In this document: positions 1-8,136 of the stretch, one piece after another
Layout: each line of letters starts with the position of its first letter
Position numbering within the stretch: the first letter of the stretch is position 1
Assembly (NCBI GenBank): GCA_965277495.1
Contig: OZ255824.1
Span: 2,790,001 to 2,854,000, forward strand
From: CAHJXG01 sp965277495
GTDB taxonomy: Bacteria > Pseudomonadota > Alphaproteobacteria > Acetobacterales > Acetobacteraceae
Length of the DNA stretch: 64,000 bases
Reading direction: 5' to 3'
Notes under the pieces: generated by a model
What the model saw: only the letters and a program-made list of their open reading frames with translations
Databases searched by the model: none
What the model was told of the DNA's origin: nothing
Translations under genes and position numbers: made by a program

Positions 1-84
1 GATCCGGTCGGTCACCCCGGCCTGCTGCGCCTGCACGGCGGCGAGCAGCGTGCGATACCAATCCGCGTCGGGAACCAGGCTCAT
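1..84 (-). CDS. 5' end of an unidentified gene, cut by the window edge
   Basis: An ATG at 84 overlaps the stop codon of the FAD monooxygenase in an ATGA junction, and 28 codons stay open to the window edge (start MSLVPDADWYRTLLAAVQ). The overlap implies translational coupling, so this is probably the next gene of the same operon. The N-terminus alone does not identify a family. Confidence 0.55.
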   Translation of the reverse strand, partial: MSLVPDADWYRTLLAAVQAQQAGVTDRI

Positions 85-1160
85 CGTGCGGCCCCCAAGG
101 GCGTGTTCGCCTCGGCCGCCAGGTCATGGCCGGGATGGCGGGCGCTCGCCAGGCTGCGCTCGGTGGCGACCTGCTCGGCCTGGCGCTGCCACTGCTGCAC
201 GATCGGCCGCATCGCCGCCTCCCATCGTGCAAGCCCGGCCTCCACCTCGAACGAGTCCGCGACCGCCTCGGCCATTCGCAGCGCGTTCAGCATGCTGACC
301 CCCGCCCCTTGGCCGAGGCTGGACGGCATCGCGTGCGCGGCATCGCCCACGACCGCCAGCCGTCCGCGCGACCATCGGTCCAGCCGTGTCGTGCCATAGC
401 GGTCGTGACGCCCCAGCCTTCCGACCCGGGCCAAGGCCGGGCGCAGCATCGGGAAGCTTTCGGTCCAAAGCGCCGCATCGACCGGAACCGCGGCGGCCGC
501 CTCGTCGCCGGCGGGGCTCATGAGGCAGAGATAGAACAGGTTCCGCCCGCACGGCGTATACAGCACCCGGAGCGGCCGGCGCCGGTAATCGTACATGTCG
601 AGCACGTCGTCCCATTCGGCCCCGCCCATTCCCTCGCGGCCGAGCAGCACGCGGGTGATGCCGTCCGGGTGGCGCACGCGGTCGAGCACGAACCCGGCCT
701 GCTGCGCAATCGCCGAGCGCGCACCGTCGGCGGCGATGACCAGGTCGGCATCCAGCCGGACGCCGCCGGCCAGGGTCAGCGTGCCCCTCGGGTGGGCGCC
801 GGCCGCCTCCGAGCCGAGGGCGAAGCGCACGCCCGCCTCCGCCGCCGCCTGCCACAGCGCCGCGTGTAGCCGCGCGCGCGTGGTTGTCAGCACGGAGTCC
901 AGCAGGGTGGCCGACCGGAGCTGGCCGTCGATCATGATGCTGCGGCGGCGTGGCGCGCAGGCGTCTCGCCGCACCCGGTTCAAGGCGCCGATCCGAGCCA
1001 GCGCCTCTTGGGCAAAGGCGAATACATAAAGGCCGGAGCCGATGCTGCGCGGCTCGGGCGCCGCCTCATGCACCCGGACCGCCCAGCCCCGCTGCGCCAG
1101 GGCGGCCGCCGCGACCAGGCCGGCGAAACCGGCGCCGGCGATCTCGGCGCGCCGTACCAT
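81..1160 (-). CDS. FAD-dependent aromatic-ring monooxygenase (UbiH/NicC-like, PHBH fold)
   Basis: A 359-aa flavoprotein hydroxylase, predicted cytoplasmic, that would use NAD(P)H and O2 to hydroxylate an aromatic or heteroaromatic substrate. The N-terminus carries the Rossmann dinucleotide motif (IAGAGFAGLVAAAALAQRGW, about residues 7-26). The C-terminal half has the second FAD motif, GRLAVVGDAAHAMPSSLGQG. The ATG at 1160 overlaps the stop of the upstream MFS gene (ATGA), which fixes the start; longer in-frame extensions run through that gene and are not real. Size and motifs resemble 6-hydroxynicotinate or salicylate hydroxylases more than the longer MhpA type, but the substrate cannot be read from sequence. 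The coupled carrier suggests uptake of the same compound. Confidence 0.85.
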   Translation of the reverse strand: MVRRAEIAGAGFAGLVAAAALAQRGWAVRVHEAAPEPRSIGSGLYVFAFAQEALARIGALNRVRRDACAPRRRSIMIDGQLRSATLLDSVLTTTRARLHAALWQAAAEAGVRFALGSEAAGAHPRGTLTLAGGVRLDADLVIAADGARSAIAQQAGFVLDRVRHPDGITRVLLGREGMGGAEWDDVLDMYDYRRRPLRVLYTPCGRNLFYLCLMSPAGDEAAAAVPVDAALWTESFPMLRPALARVGRLGRHDRYGTTRLDRWSRGRLAVVGDAAHAMPSSLGQGAGVSMLNALRMAEAVADSFEVEAGLARWEAAMRPIVQQWQRQAEQVATERSLASARHPGHDLAAEANTPLGAAR

Positions 1161-2527
1161 CACTCGGCCGCCACGGCCGCTGCTTCGGCGGAGGCGGCCT
1201 CGAGCGTGCGTCCGCGTGTGCGCGGGCCGACGATGGCCACCACGACGATGCTCAACAGCAGCAGTCCGTCGCTGACCAGGAACAGCGCCAGCCGGCCCTG
1301 CAGCACCGCGAAGATGCCGAAGCAGAGCAGCAGGGTGATGCCCCCGGCGCGGCCCCAGGCGGAGGCCATGCCCATCGCCGTGGTGCGGATGGCGGTCGGA
1401 TACAACTCTGGCGTGAAGGTGTAGATGGCTGTCGATCCGTTGCCGAGGAAGAAAGCGGTGAACCAGGCGCAGGCCATGATCTCCGCCGGGGTATGGGCAT
1501 AGCCGAACAGCGTGCCGCTGATGCCGATGCCGGCGAAGCTGATCATGAGCCAATACTTCCGGTCGATCAGGTCCAGGAAGTAGCCCGACAGCATGTAGCC
1601 CGGCACGAACCCCGAGAAGATGACCACCGAGAACTGCGTCGAGCGGACGATGGAGAACCCGTCCAGGGCCAGCAGGGTCGGCAGCACCGACTGGAAGGTG
1701 TACAGCACCCCATACTCGGTGAACCAGGCCAGCCACAACATCAGGGTGACCGGGAGGACGCCGGCGGCCAGGATGTCGCGCCGCCGGGCCGGGGACGCCG
1801 GCGGGAGCGTCGGCAGGGCGGGCAAGGGGGGCAGGGCCGCGCCGGTGCTGCGGGCGACGCGCGCCTCGATCCCGGCGACGACGGCCTCCGCTTCGGCGGT
1901 CCGGCCCTGGCTCAGCAGCCAGCGCGGGCTCTCGGGCAGGCCGGTGCGCATGGCGCCGATCAGCAGCGCGAAGGGCGCCGTGAGCGCCAGCGTCCAGCGC
2001 CAGCCGACGCTGGGCAGGAACAACAGCGCCCAGACCGGCGACAGGGCGATGCCGAACGCGAAGAAGCCCATCATCAGCCCGTTGAAGCGCCCCCGCACCC
2101 GGGAGGGCCAAAGTTCCGCGAGGTAGGGCGGCACGACGCAGCTTTCCATGCCGACGAACAACCAGGTGAAGAAGTTGAGCGCCGCGAACACCTCGATTCC
2201 CGGCGACAATGCGCGGGAGGCGGAGAACAGCGAGTAGAGCACCAGGCTGCCCATCATCACCGTCTTGCGGCCCCATCGGTCTGCGACGAAGCCCACCAGG
2301 ACCGAGCCGACGAGGTAGCCGGCCAGGCCAATCGCCGAGGTGACGCCCAGTGCGAGCCCGCCGAGATGCCAGCCTTCGCGGAATGCTGCGAAGGCGAAGC
2401 CGGTGACGACCGTGTCCAGCGTGTCGAAGAACAGCGACATGGCAGCGATGACGAGGACGGCGAAATGGAAGCGGGCGACCGGCAGGCGGTCGAGCCGGGC
2501 GGCCAAGGTAGCGGTGGTGAGGGACAA
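1160..2527 (-). CDS. MFS transporter, 12-TM, sugar-porter/AAHS-like
   Basis: A 455-aa inner-membrane secondary carrier. The first half carries the loop 2-3 signature DRWGRK (within GFVADRWGRKTVMMG), then LPESPRWLLSQGR in the central loop, typical of the sugar-porter/organic-acid branch of the MFS. The probable start is a TTG at 2527, with AGGGAG eight bases upstream and no ATG nearby. The stop overlaps the start of the FAD monooxygenase, so the two are co-translated. Inference: it imports the monooxygenase substrate, probably an aromatic or heteroaromatic acid. It is one of three MFS genes within 5.5 kb on this strand. Confidence 0.85.
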   Translation of the reverse strand: MSLTTATLAARLDRLPVARFHFAVLVIAAMSLFFDTLDTVVTGFAFAAFREGWHLGGLALGVTSAIGLAGYLVGSVLVGFVADRWGRKTVMMGSLVLYSLFSASRALSPGIEVFAALNFFTWLFVGMESCVVPPYLAELWPSRVRGRFNGLMMGFFAFGIALSPVWALLFLPSVGWRWTLALTAPFALLIGAMRTGLPESPRWLLSQGRTAEAEAVVAGIEARVARSTGAALPPLPALPTLPPASPARRRDILAAGVLPVTLMLWLAWFTEYGVLYTFQSVLPTLLALDGFSIVRSTQFSVVIFSGFVPGYMLSGYFLDLIDRKYWLMISFAGIGISGTLFGYAHTPAEIMACAWFTAFFLGNGSTAIYTFTPELYPTAIRTTAMGMASAWGRAGGITLLLCFGIFAVLQGRLALFLVSDGLLLLSIVVVAIVGPRTRGRTLEAASAEAAAVAAE

Positions 2528-2614
2528 TGTCCGGTGCTCCCTAAGGTTTGGAGGGTTGCGCCTCTCCCGAAGCGCCCGGGCGCCCGATGTTCTCCGCGAT
2601 CGTTAGAGCCTGGA

Positions 2615-3052
2615 CTATCCCCGCGCCGGCAACTGTCCCGGCGGCAGCACCTTGATGTCCGCCGAGCCGCGCATCGACGACTCCGGGCCCGGCGGCGAAT
2701 AGACGGCGAGGATGCGTACCGGCTCCCACCCGGTCGCAAATGTCGAGTGATAGGCGCCTTTTGGGATATGCACGCAGCTTCCGGCGCGGATCGTCCTCGT
2801 CTCGGGCTGGCCCTCGAGATGCTCGATCATCATCTCGGCCTCGCCCGACACGACGAAGATGATCTGCTCGTTGTCCGGATGGTTGTGCCGGGCATGCCCT
2901 TGGCCTGGATTGAAGAACAGCGACACGGCGCTCATTGCCGCCGGCCCGGTCACGGACGGATCGCACATGACCTTGGCGGTTACCCAGGATGCCATGATGG
3001 TGTCGACCTCGTGCGGGTCCACGGCGACGGGAGGATGGGGACGGTCAAGCAT
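2615..3052 (-). CDS. Single-domain cupin protein
   Basis: A 145-aa small beta-barrel protein. Cupin motif 1 is visible as GHARHNHPDNEQIIFVVSGE (about residues 50-69), with the two metal-type histidines and the glutamate; motif 2 includes CVHIPKGAYHSTF. Such proteins are usually metal-dependent dioxygenases, isomerases or ligand-binding accessory factors; which applies here cannot be told. The start is the ATG at 3052, nine bases after TAGGAG; an upstream extension reads into the MFS gene and is rejected. It sits 11 bases after the MFS gene at 3064-4734 and about 90 bases before the next MFS gene, inside a minus-strand operon. Confidence 0.8.
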   Translation of the reverse strand: MLDRPHPPVAVDPHEVDTIMASWVTAKVMCDPSVTGPAAMSAVSLFFNPGQGHARHNHPDNEQIIFVVSGEAEMMIEHLEGQPETRTIRAGSCVHIPKGAYHSTFATGWEPVRILAVYSPPGPESSMRGSADIKVLPPGQLPARG

Positions 3053-3063
3053 GGATGCAGCTC

Positions 3064-4734
3064 CTATAGCGAGAGGTCGACGTCCCGGCGGTTCGGGATG
3101 CAGATCGCTCCGACTACCACGGTCGCCAACGCAACCAGCATCGGGAACCAAAGGCCGAAGTAGATGTCGCCCTGGTAGGCGACCATGGCGAAGGCGATGG
3201 CCGGCGTGAGGCCGCCGAACCAGCCGGTGCCGAGATGATAGGGCACCGACAGCGACGTGTAGCGGATACGGGCGGGGAACAGCTCGATCAGCAGGGCCGC
3301 GACCGGGCCGTAGGCCATGGCCAGCAGGAATACGAGTAGGAAGATTAGCCCGACCACTGCCGGCTTGTTGATCGCGGCCGGGTCGGCGCGGGTCGGGTAG
3401 CCGGCCCCGGCGATCGCCGCCGCCAGGTCGCGGGAGAAGGCCGTTGTCCGCGCCGCGGCCTCGGCCGGCTGCAGGCCGCGGCGGTCGAACGAGGGCACCA
3501 CCGTGGCGCCGACCCGCACTTCCGCCACGCTGCCGGGCGGAGCCGCCTCGTTGCGGTAATTGACCGACGCCTGCACCAGCCGCGCCTTGGCGACGTCGCA
3601 GGACGACGTGAACGTTTTGGTCCCCGTGGGGTTGAACTGGAACTGGCAGTCGGCCGGGTCCGCCCGCACCACGACGGGCGACTGCTGCAGCGCGCGTTCA
3701 AGCGCCGGGTTCGCGTAGTGGGTCAGCGCGGCGAAGATCGGGAAGAACGACAGCGCCGCCGCCAATATGCCCGACAGCACCAGCCACTTGCGGCCGATCC
3801 GGTCCGACAGCGCCCCGAACGCCACGAAGAATGGCGAGGCCAGCAGGATCGCCACCACCACCAGGATATTCGCCGTGACGGCATCGACCTTCAGCGTCTG
3901 CGTCAGGAACAGCAGGGCGTAGAACTGGGTCGTGTACCAGACCACGCCGAACCCGGCCACGAGGCCGAACAGCGCCTGCAGCACGAGCTTCGCGTTCGGC
4001 CATTGCCCGAACGATTCAGCCAGCGGCGAGCCGGAGACGCGCCCTTCCGCCTTCATTTCCTTGAAGACCGGGGACTCCGCCATCGACAGCCGTATCCAGA
4101 GCGACAGTCCGAGCAGCAGGATCGACACCAGGAACGGGATGCGCCAGCCCCAGGCGGCGAAGGCGGCCTCGCCGGTCGCGGTCCGGGTCGCCAGGATGAC
4201 CAACAGCGACAGCACGAAGCCGAGCGTCCCCGTCACCTGAATCCAGGCCGTCGCCACGCCCCGGCGCCCCGGCGGCGCGTGTTCGGCCACGTAGATGTTG
4301 GCGCCGCCATACTCGCCCCCGGTCGCCAGCCCCTGTATCAGCCGCAGCGCGATCAGGATGACGGGCGCCGCCACGCCGATGCTGTCGTAGCCGGGCAGCA
4401 AGCCGACGGCGAAGGTTGCGAACCCCATCAGCAGGATGGTGGCGAGGAAGGTGTATTTCCGCCCGACGCGGTCGCCGACGGCGCCGAACACGACGGCCCC
4501 GAACGGACGCACGATGAACCCGGCGGAGAACGCCAGCAGCGCGAATATCAGCCCGGTGGCCGGGTCGGTCTTGGCAAAGAACTGCGCGGCGATGATCGCG
4601 GCCAGAGCGCCGTAGAGGAAGAAGTCGTACCACTCGAACACCGACCCCAACGCCGCGCCGATGATCACCCGGCGGTGCTCGGATGTCAGGCGCGTGCGGA
4701 CCGGCGTCGATGCGGAGACGGTGCTGGCGCTCAC
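3064..4734 (-). CDS. MFS transporter of the metabolite:H+ symporter (MHS) type with a large inserted loop
   Basis: A 556-aa inner-membrane symporter. MHS hallmarks: EWYDFFLYG in TM1 (about 34-42), GDRVGRKY in loop 2-3 and QGLATGGEYGGA in TM4-5 (about 134-145). Family members of known function carry ketoglutarate, shikimate, citrate or betaine. Residues about 340-457 form a polar insert between two membrane segments, with cysteines at 363 and 379 that could form a periplasmic disulfide. This makes the protein about 110 aa longer than standard MHS carriers, though a long-loop subfamily exists. No strong ribosome-binding site precedes the ATG at 4734. Substrate unknown; the adjacent lyase and hydratase genes suggest a di- or tricarboxylic acid. 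Confidence 0.85.
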   Translation of the reverse strand: MSASTVSASTPVRTRLTSEHRRVIIGAALGSVFEWYDFFLYGALAAIIAAQFFAKTDPATGLIFALLAFSAGFIVRPFGAVVFGAVGDRVGRKYTFLATILLMGFATFAVGLLPGYDSIGVAAPVILIALRLIQGLATGGEYGGANIYVAEHAPPGRRGVATAWIQVTGTLGFVLSLLVILATRTATGEAAFAAWGWRIPFLVSILLLGLSLWIRLSMAESPVFKEMKAEGRVSGSPLAESFGQWPNAKLVLQALFGLVAGFGVVWYTTQFYALLFLTQTLKVDAVTANILVVVAILLASPFFVAFGALSDRIGRKWLVLSGILAAALSFFPIFAALTHYANPALERALQQSPVVVRADPADCQFQFNPTGTKTFTSSCDVAKARLVQASVNYRNEAAPPGSVAEVRVGATVVPSFDRRGLQPAEAAARTTAFSRDLAAAIAGAGYPTRADPAAINKPAVVGLIFLLVFLLAMAYGPVAALLIELFPARIRYTSLSVPYHLGTGWFGGLTPAIAFAMVAYQGDIYFGLWFPMLVALATVVVGAICIPNRRDVDLSL

Positions 4735-5265
4735 GCCGTTTGGGTCCGGCGGCGGATGACGGGGCCGAGGCCATATGCGACGGGACGGGAACTTGCCTGC
4801 ATGAGCATTTCTCGGTCTGGAACCATATTGCCGCTTCTATTCTGTTCCGCATCCAACTCTGATGGGCAACAGAGAATCTGCAAATCGCGTACCAACTTAG
4901 CATTGCCTGGATAAGACGAGGCTGATCGCCTGCATGTCTATGATTGCAGCACTACCCGCCAGTTTGAACACAAACTGCCCTGTATTGCGGCGCTTTACCA
5001 AATGACGGCCACCGCATCCTGGTCGTGATGGCTCGTGCACTCACGCGCGCAGTCAAGCCGGCGTGGCAAGGCATGGATTTTGCCTGGGGATTGCAGGCCA
5101 TCGTCGCACCCCGCAAATAGAGGCACGCCCTTCATGCCGGAGCTGTTCAGCCCGTATACGCTCAAGGGCGTCAGGGCCGGGCTGGCGCTCCGCAATGGCG
5201 CGGCAGACAGATTGGCCTTGTAGGGCATCGGTCATCCGGGAACACAAGCGCGGCCCGGCCACCCG
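4735..5265. other. 530-base intergenic gap between two MFS genes
   Basis: No intact gene is visible. The stretch at about 4800-5000 is less GC-rich than its surroundings and may hold the promoter for the minus-strand operon starting at 4734. An old-yellow-enzyme fragment lies at 5134-5223 and is listed separately. The other short open frames here have no recognisable content. Confidence 0.5.
5134..5223 (+). pseudogene. Remnant of an old-yellow-enzyme family gene (N-terminus only)
   Basis: An ATG at 5134 opens a 29-codon frame beginning MPELFSPYTLKGVRAGLALRN and then stops. The first twelve residues match the conserved N-terminus of NADH:flavin oxidoreductases of the OYE family (typically LFSPxTLKGVxLRNRIVMAPM). 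Here a few residues are inserted before LRN, and the reading frame is lost straight after. Nothing of the TIM barrel follows. It is probably debris of a deleted oxidoreductase gene. A chance match is possible because the frame is so short. Confidence 0.4.
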
Positions 5266-6600
5266 TCATGGCACCGATCCGGCAACCGCGGGGGAAGTGG
5301 CCGGCTCGGTTGCCGGCTCCCCCAATGTGAGCGGCAGGTAGCCCAGGCAGCCTGCCAGGACCAGCGCCACGGCGCCGCCCAGCAGCTCCTGCGCCATGGG
5401 GGCCGCCAGCCCGTTGTTCCGCACGAGGGCCGCGATCACCAACGGCGTCAGGCCAGAGAAGATGGCCGTGCCCAGGCTGTAGGGGAACGCGAAGCCGCTC
5501 TGCCGCACCGGGGTTGGGAACAGGGCGCAGATCAGGCCGGCGATGATGGAGTGGATCACGCTGCCCAAGGCGCCGATCACGACCATCGCCATCACCAACT
5601 GGGCCTGGTTTTCGGCCAGCTCCGGAAGGTAGCTGAAGAACCACGCCGCGGAACCGGCATTCAGCACGCCGCCGATGACCAGCAGGCGCTGCCAGCCGAG
5701 CACGTCCCGCAGGGCGCCCCAGCACGGCATCCCGATCACGAACGCCGCGACGCCGCACACGTTGGCCAGGAACACCGTGTTGGCCGGGACGTGGCGGATG
5801 CCGATCAAGTAGGTTGGCAGCCACTGGAAATAGATGCCCGGCGTGGTCGAGAACACGAAGGTCAGCGCGAACGCGAACACGCATTGCCGGCGATAGTCCC
5901 GCAGCACGGTGCCCAGCGGCATGCCGGCGGAAATCCGCTTCTCCGCCCGTATCTCCTCAAACAACGGCGATTCCGCCAGATGCCGGCGCAGATAGGCGGC
6001 AAGCAGCCCGCCCAAGCCGCCCATGATGAACGGCAGCCGCCAGGCCAGCGACGCCAGCGCCGGGTCCAGCCCCGAGACGGCCTTGGCGATGAAGGCCGCG
6101 CCGGCCCCCATCAGCAGCCCGAAGTTGACCATGCCGATGAAGATGCCGCTGGACACGCCAAGGCGGCGGGCCGGGGCGTGCTCGCAGATGAAGGTGGCGG
6201 CCCCGGGCAACTCGCCGCCCACCGCGCAACCCTGCAGGATGCGCAGCGCCAGCAACGCCGCCGGCGCCATCCATCCAGCCACCGCGTAGGTCGGCAGCAG
6301 GCCCATCAGGAAGGTGGGCACCGACATCAGCAGCACGGTGAACACGAACAGCTTCTTGCGTCCGATGCGGTCTGCGTAGTGGGCGATGATCATTCCGGCG
6401 ACAGGGCGCACCAGATAGCCGATGGCGAAGATGCCGAACGCTTGCACCTGGGTCTTCCAGGCCGAATCGCCGGGCGGGAACAACTCGGTGCTGAGGGCTG
6501 CGGCGACGAACACGTAGACCTGGAAATCGAAATATTCCAACAGCCCGCCTAGCGAGGCCAGACCGACATTCTGCAGCTCCCTTGCGCCACTACGCTTCAT
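5266..6600 (-). CDS. MFS transporter, MHS-like organic-acid symporter
   Basis: A 444-aa, 12-TM inner-membrane carrier. MHS-type signatures include LLEYFDFQVYVF in TM1 (about 20-31), HYADRIGRKK in loop 2-3 and LQGCAVGGELPGAATF in TM4-5. The central loop has AESPLFEEIRAEKRI, typical of the family. Length is normal. AGGATGGGA lies upstream of the ATG at 6600. The gene begins 58 bases downstream of the isocitrate-lyase-family gene and is probably in the same transcript, so it is a good candidate for the importer of the acid processed by the LeuCD-like hydro-lyase and the lyase. Confidence 0.85.
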   Translation of the reverse strand: MKRSGARELQNVGLASLGGLLEYFDFQVYVFVAAALSTELFPPGDSAWKTQVQAFGIFAIGYLVRPVAGMIIAHYADRIGRKKLFVFTVLLMSVPTFLMGLLPTYAVAGWMAPAALLALRILQGCAVGGELPGAATFICEHAPARRLGVSSGIFIGMVNFGLLMGAGAAFIAKAVSGLDPALASLAWRLPFIMGGLGGLLAAYLRRHLAESPLFEEIRAEKRISAGMPLGTVLRDYRRQCVFAFALTFVFSTTPGIYFQWLPTYLIGIRHVPANTVFLANVCGVAAFVIGMPCWGALRDVLGWQRLLVIGGVLNAGSAAWFFSYLPELAENQAQLVMAMVVIGALGSVIHSIIAGLICALFPTPVRQSGFAFPYSLGTAIFSGLTPLVIAALVRNNGLAAPMAQELLGGAVALVLAGCLGYLPLTLGEPATEPATSPAVAGSVP

Positions 6601-6658
6601 CGCTTGCGTCCCATCCTGCGCCCTGATCGGCGCGTTTGCGTTCGTGCCGGCGGCCGTA

Positions 6659-7534
6659 TCAGCCTTCGCTCCTGGTCCATCGATCCTCGTTTGCCTGGAG
6701 GCCAGGCAAGTCCGTCAGCTCGTTGTACCGTGCCATCGGCATCAGCGACGCAACCTCCGAATCCAGCGAGCGGTCGCGTCGGAGCGCCTGCATTATCCGC
6801 TCGATTGCCGACGCGGCCGCCAAAAAGGCGGCGATCGGGAACATGACCGCTGCGGCCCCCGCCGCTTCCGCCTGGTCAACCGTCAGCCTCGTGACGCCGC
6901 CCGCTTGCGAGACGTTGGCCAGGTGCAAGCCCGGCACGGCGCGGCAAACCTGGCGCAGGCTCTCGGCCGTGTCGGCCCCCTGGACGAACACCATGTCGGC
7001 CCCGGTCTCTTTGTAGCGGGCGGCACGGTCGATGGCGGCGCCGATCCCCTCCACCGCCAGCGCGTCCGTCCGCGCGCAGATCAGGAAATCCGGATCGGCA
7101 CGGGCGTCCAGTGCGGCCCGCAGCTTGGCGACCTGGTCCGCCACGGGAATGACGGCCTTTCCCGCCAGGTAGCCGCACCGCTTCGGCGTCACCTGGTCCT
7201 CGATAAACAGCCCGGCCACGCCCGCGCGCTCGAATGCCCGCACAGTAAGAGCGGCATTGTGGACGCCGCCGAACCCGGTATCGGCATCGGCCAGCACCGG
7301 CACGCCGGCCGCCGCGGCGATGCGCCCGTAATGGTCGGCGAGATCCCGCATGCCCAACTGCCCCATGTCCGGCGCCGCCAGCAGCGTTCCGGTCGCCGCA
7401 TTGCCGCCGGCTGCCACCGCCGCAAAGCCGGTGCGGGCCGCGATCCGGGCGGACAGCGCGTCGTGCACGCCGGGCAGCACCAGGATGCCCGGCTGCGCCA
7501 GGCAGGCGCGCAACTCGGCGCCGCGGCTGCTCAT
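6659..7534 (-). CDS. Isocitrate lyase/PEP mutase family C-C lyase (2-methylisocitrate or 2,3-dimethylmalate lyase-like)
   Basis: A 291-aa TIM-barrel enzyme, predicted cytoplasmic and Mg-dependent. The metal-binding DADTGFGG is at 83-90 and the gating-loop motif KRCGYLAGK is at 118-126. Cys120 matches the general acid of the lyase branch (KRCGH in methylisocitrate lyases), which argues for C-C bond cleavage rather than a phosphonate mutase. His is replaced by Tyr after CG. The start is the ATG overlapping the stop of the LeuD-like gene (ATGA at 7531-7534). With an aconitase-type hydro-lyase directly upstream, the likely role is cleavage of an alkylated malate to a 2-oxoacid and a carboxylic acid, as in Eubacterium barkeri dimethylmalate breakdown. 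Oxaloacetate decarboxylase is an alternative. Confidence 0.85.
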   Translation of the reverse strand: MSSRGAELRACLAQPGILVLPGVHDALSARIAARTGFAAVAAGGNAATGTLLAAPDMGQLGMRDLADHYGRIAAAAGVPVLADADTGFGGVHNAALTVRAFERAGVAGLFIEDQVTPKRCGYLAGKAVIPVADQVAKLRAALDARADPDFLICARTDALAVEGIGAAIDRAARYKETGADMVFVQGADTAESLRQVCRAVPGLHLANVSQAGGVTRLTVDQAEAAGAAAVMFPIAAFLAAASAIERIMQALRRDRSLDSEVASLMPMARYNELTDLPGLQANEDRWTRSEG

Positions 7535-8136
7535 TCCGGCACGCGCAGGGCCTGCCGCCACGGACGGTCCTGCTGCTCGCGCGCTTCCCAGGCGGCGAGT
7601 GCGCCGGCGTGCAGCATCGTCATGCCGATCTCGTCCAGCCCGTCCAGCAGCGCCGTCTTGTCGGCGGGGGCGCAATCGAAGTCCATGCCGAAACCGGGGC
7701 CGGTCACGCGCTGGGACAACAGGTCCACGTCCAGCGACACCGGAGCGGACGCGGCGCGAAGCAGGCCGCGCAATTCCGCCAGCGCATCGGGCGCCGCAAC
7801 GATTGGCAGGATGCCGTTGCGGACGCAGTTGTCGCGGAACACTTCGCCGAAGCTGCCGGCGATCAGCACGCGGATGCCGAACTCGTCCAAGGCCCAGCAG
7901 GCATGTTCGCGGGTGCTGCCGCAGCCGAAGTTCGACCCAGCGACGAGGATGGCGGCGCCGGCATAGCCGGGTTGGTTCAGCACGAACGCCTTATCGCGCC
8001 GCCACAGGCCGAACAGGCCGGCCCCATAGGCGGGGTCGATCCCCCGCATGAACGCCGCAGGCAGGATCTGGTCCGTGTCGATGTTGTCCCGGTCCAGCAG
8101 CGCCGCAGGGGCATGCACGGGCATGAAGCGGCGCAT
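7531..8136 (-). CDS. LeuD-like small subunit of an aconitase-family hydro-lyase
   Basis: A 201-aa swivel-domain subunit. DRDNIDTDQILPA near the N-terminus and GSNFGCGSTREHACWAL in the middle are hallmarks of isopropylmalate isomerase small subunits and related citraconate, maleate and dimethylmaleate hydratases. It would pair with the LeuC-like subunit. The start ATG at 8136 shares a base with the stop of that gene (TAATG), so the two are coupled. Length is normal for LeuD. No leuA or leuB is nearby and an ICL-type lyase follows, so a catabolic hydratase role is more likely than leucine synthesis. This is inference from context. Confidence 0.88.
   Translation of the reverse strand: MRRFMPVHAPAALLDRDNIDTDQILPAAFMRGIDPAYGAGLFGLWRRDKAFVLNQPGYAGAAILVAGSNFGCGSTREHACWALDEFGIRVLIAGSFGEVFRDNCVRNGILPIVAAPDALAELRGLLRAASAPVSLDVDLLSQRVTGPGFGMDFDCAPADKTALLDGLDEIGMTMLHAGALAAWEAREQQDRPWRQALRVPE

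Noticed and set aside
81..2276. Single 731-aa minus-strand frame
   Set aside because: It joins the 359-aa FAD monooxygenase to out-of-frame sequence of the MFS gene; the monooxygenase starts at 1160 in an ATGA overlap.
950..3163. 737-aa plus-strand frame
   Set aside because: Low-complexity Arg/Gly/Gln-rich shadow opposite the MFS and cupin genes.
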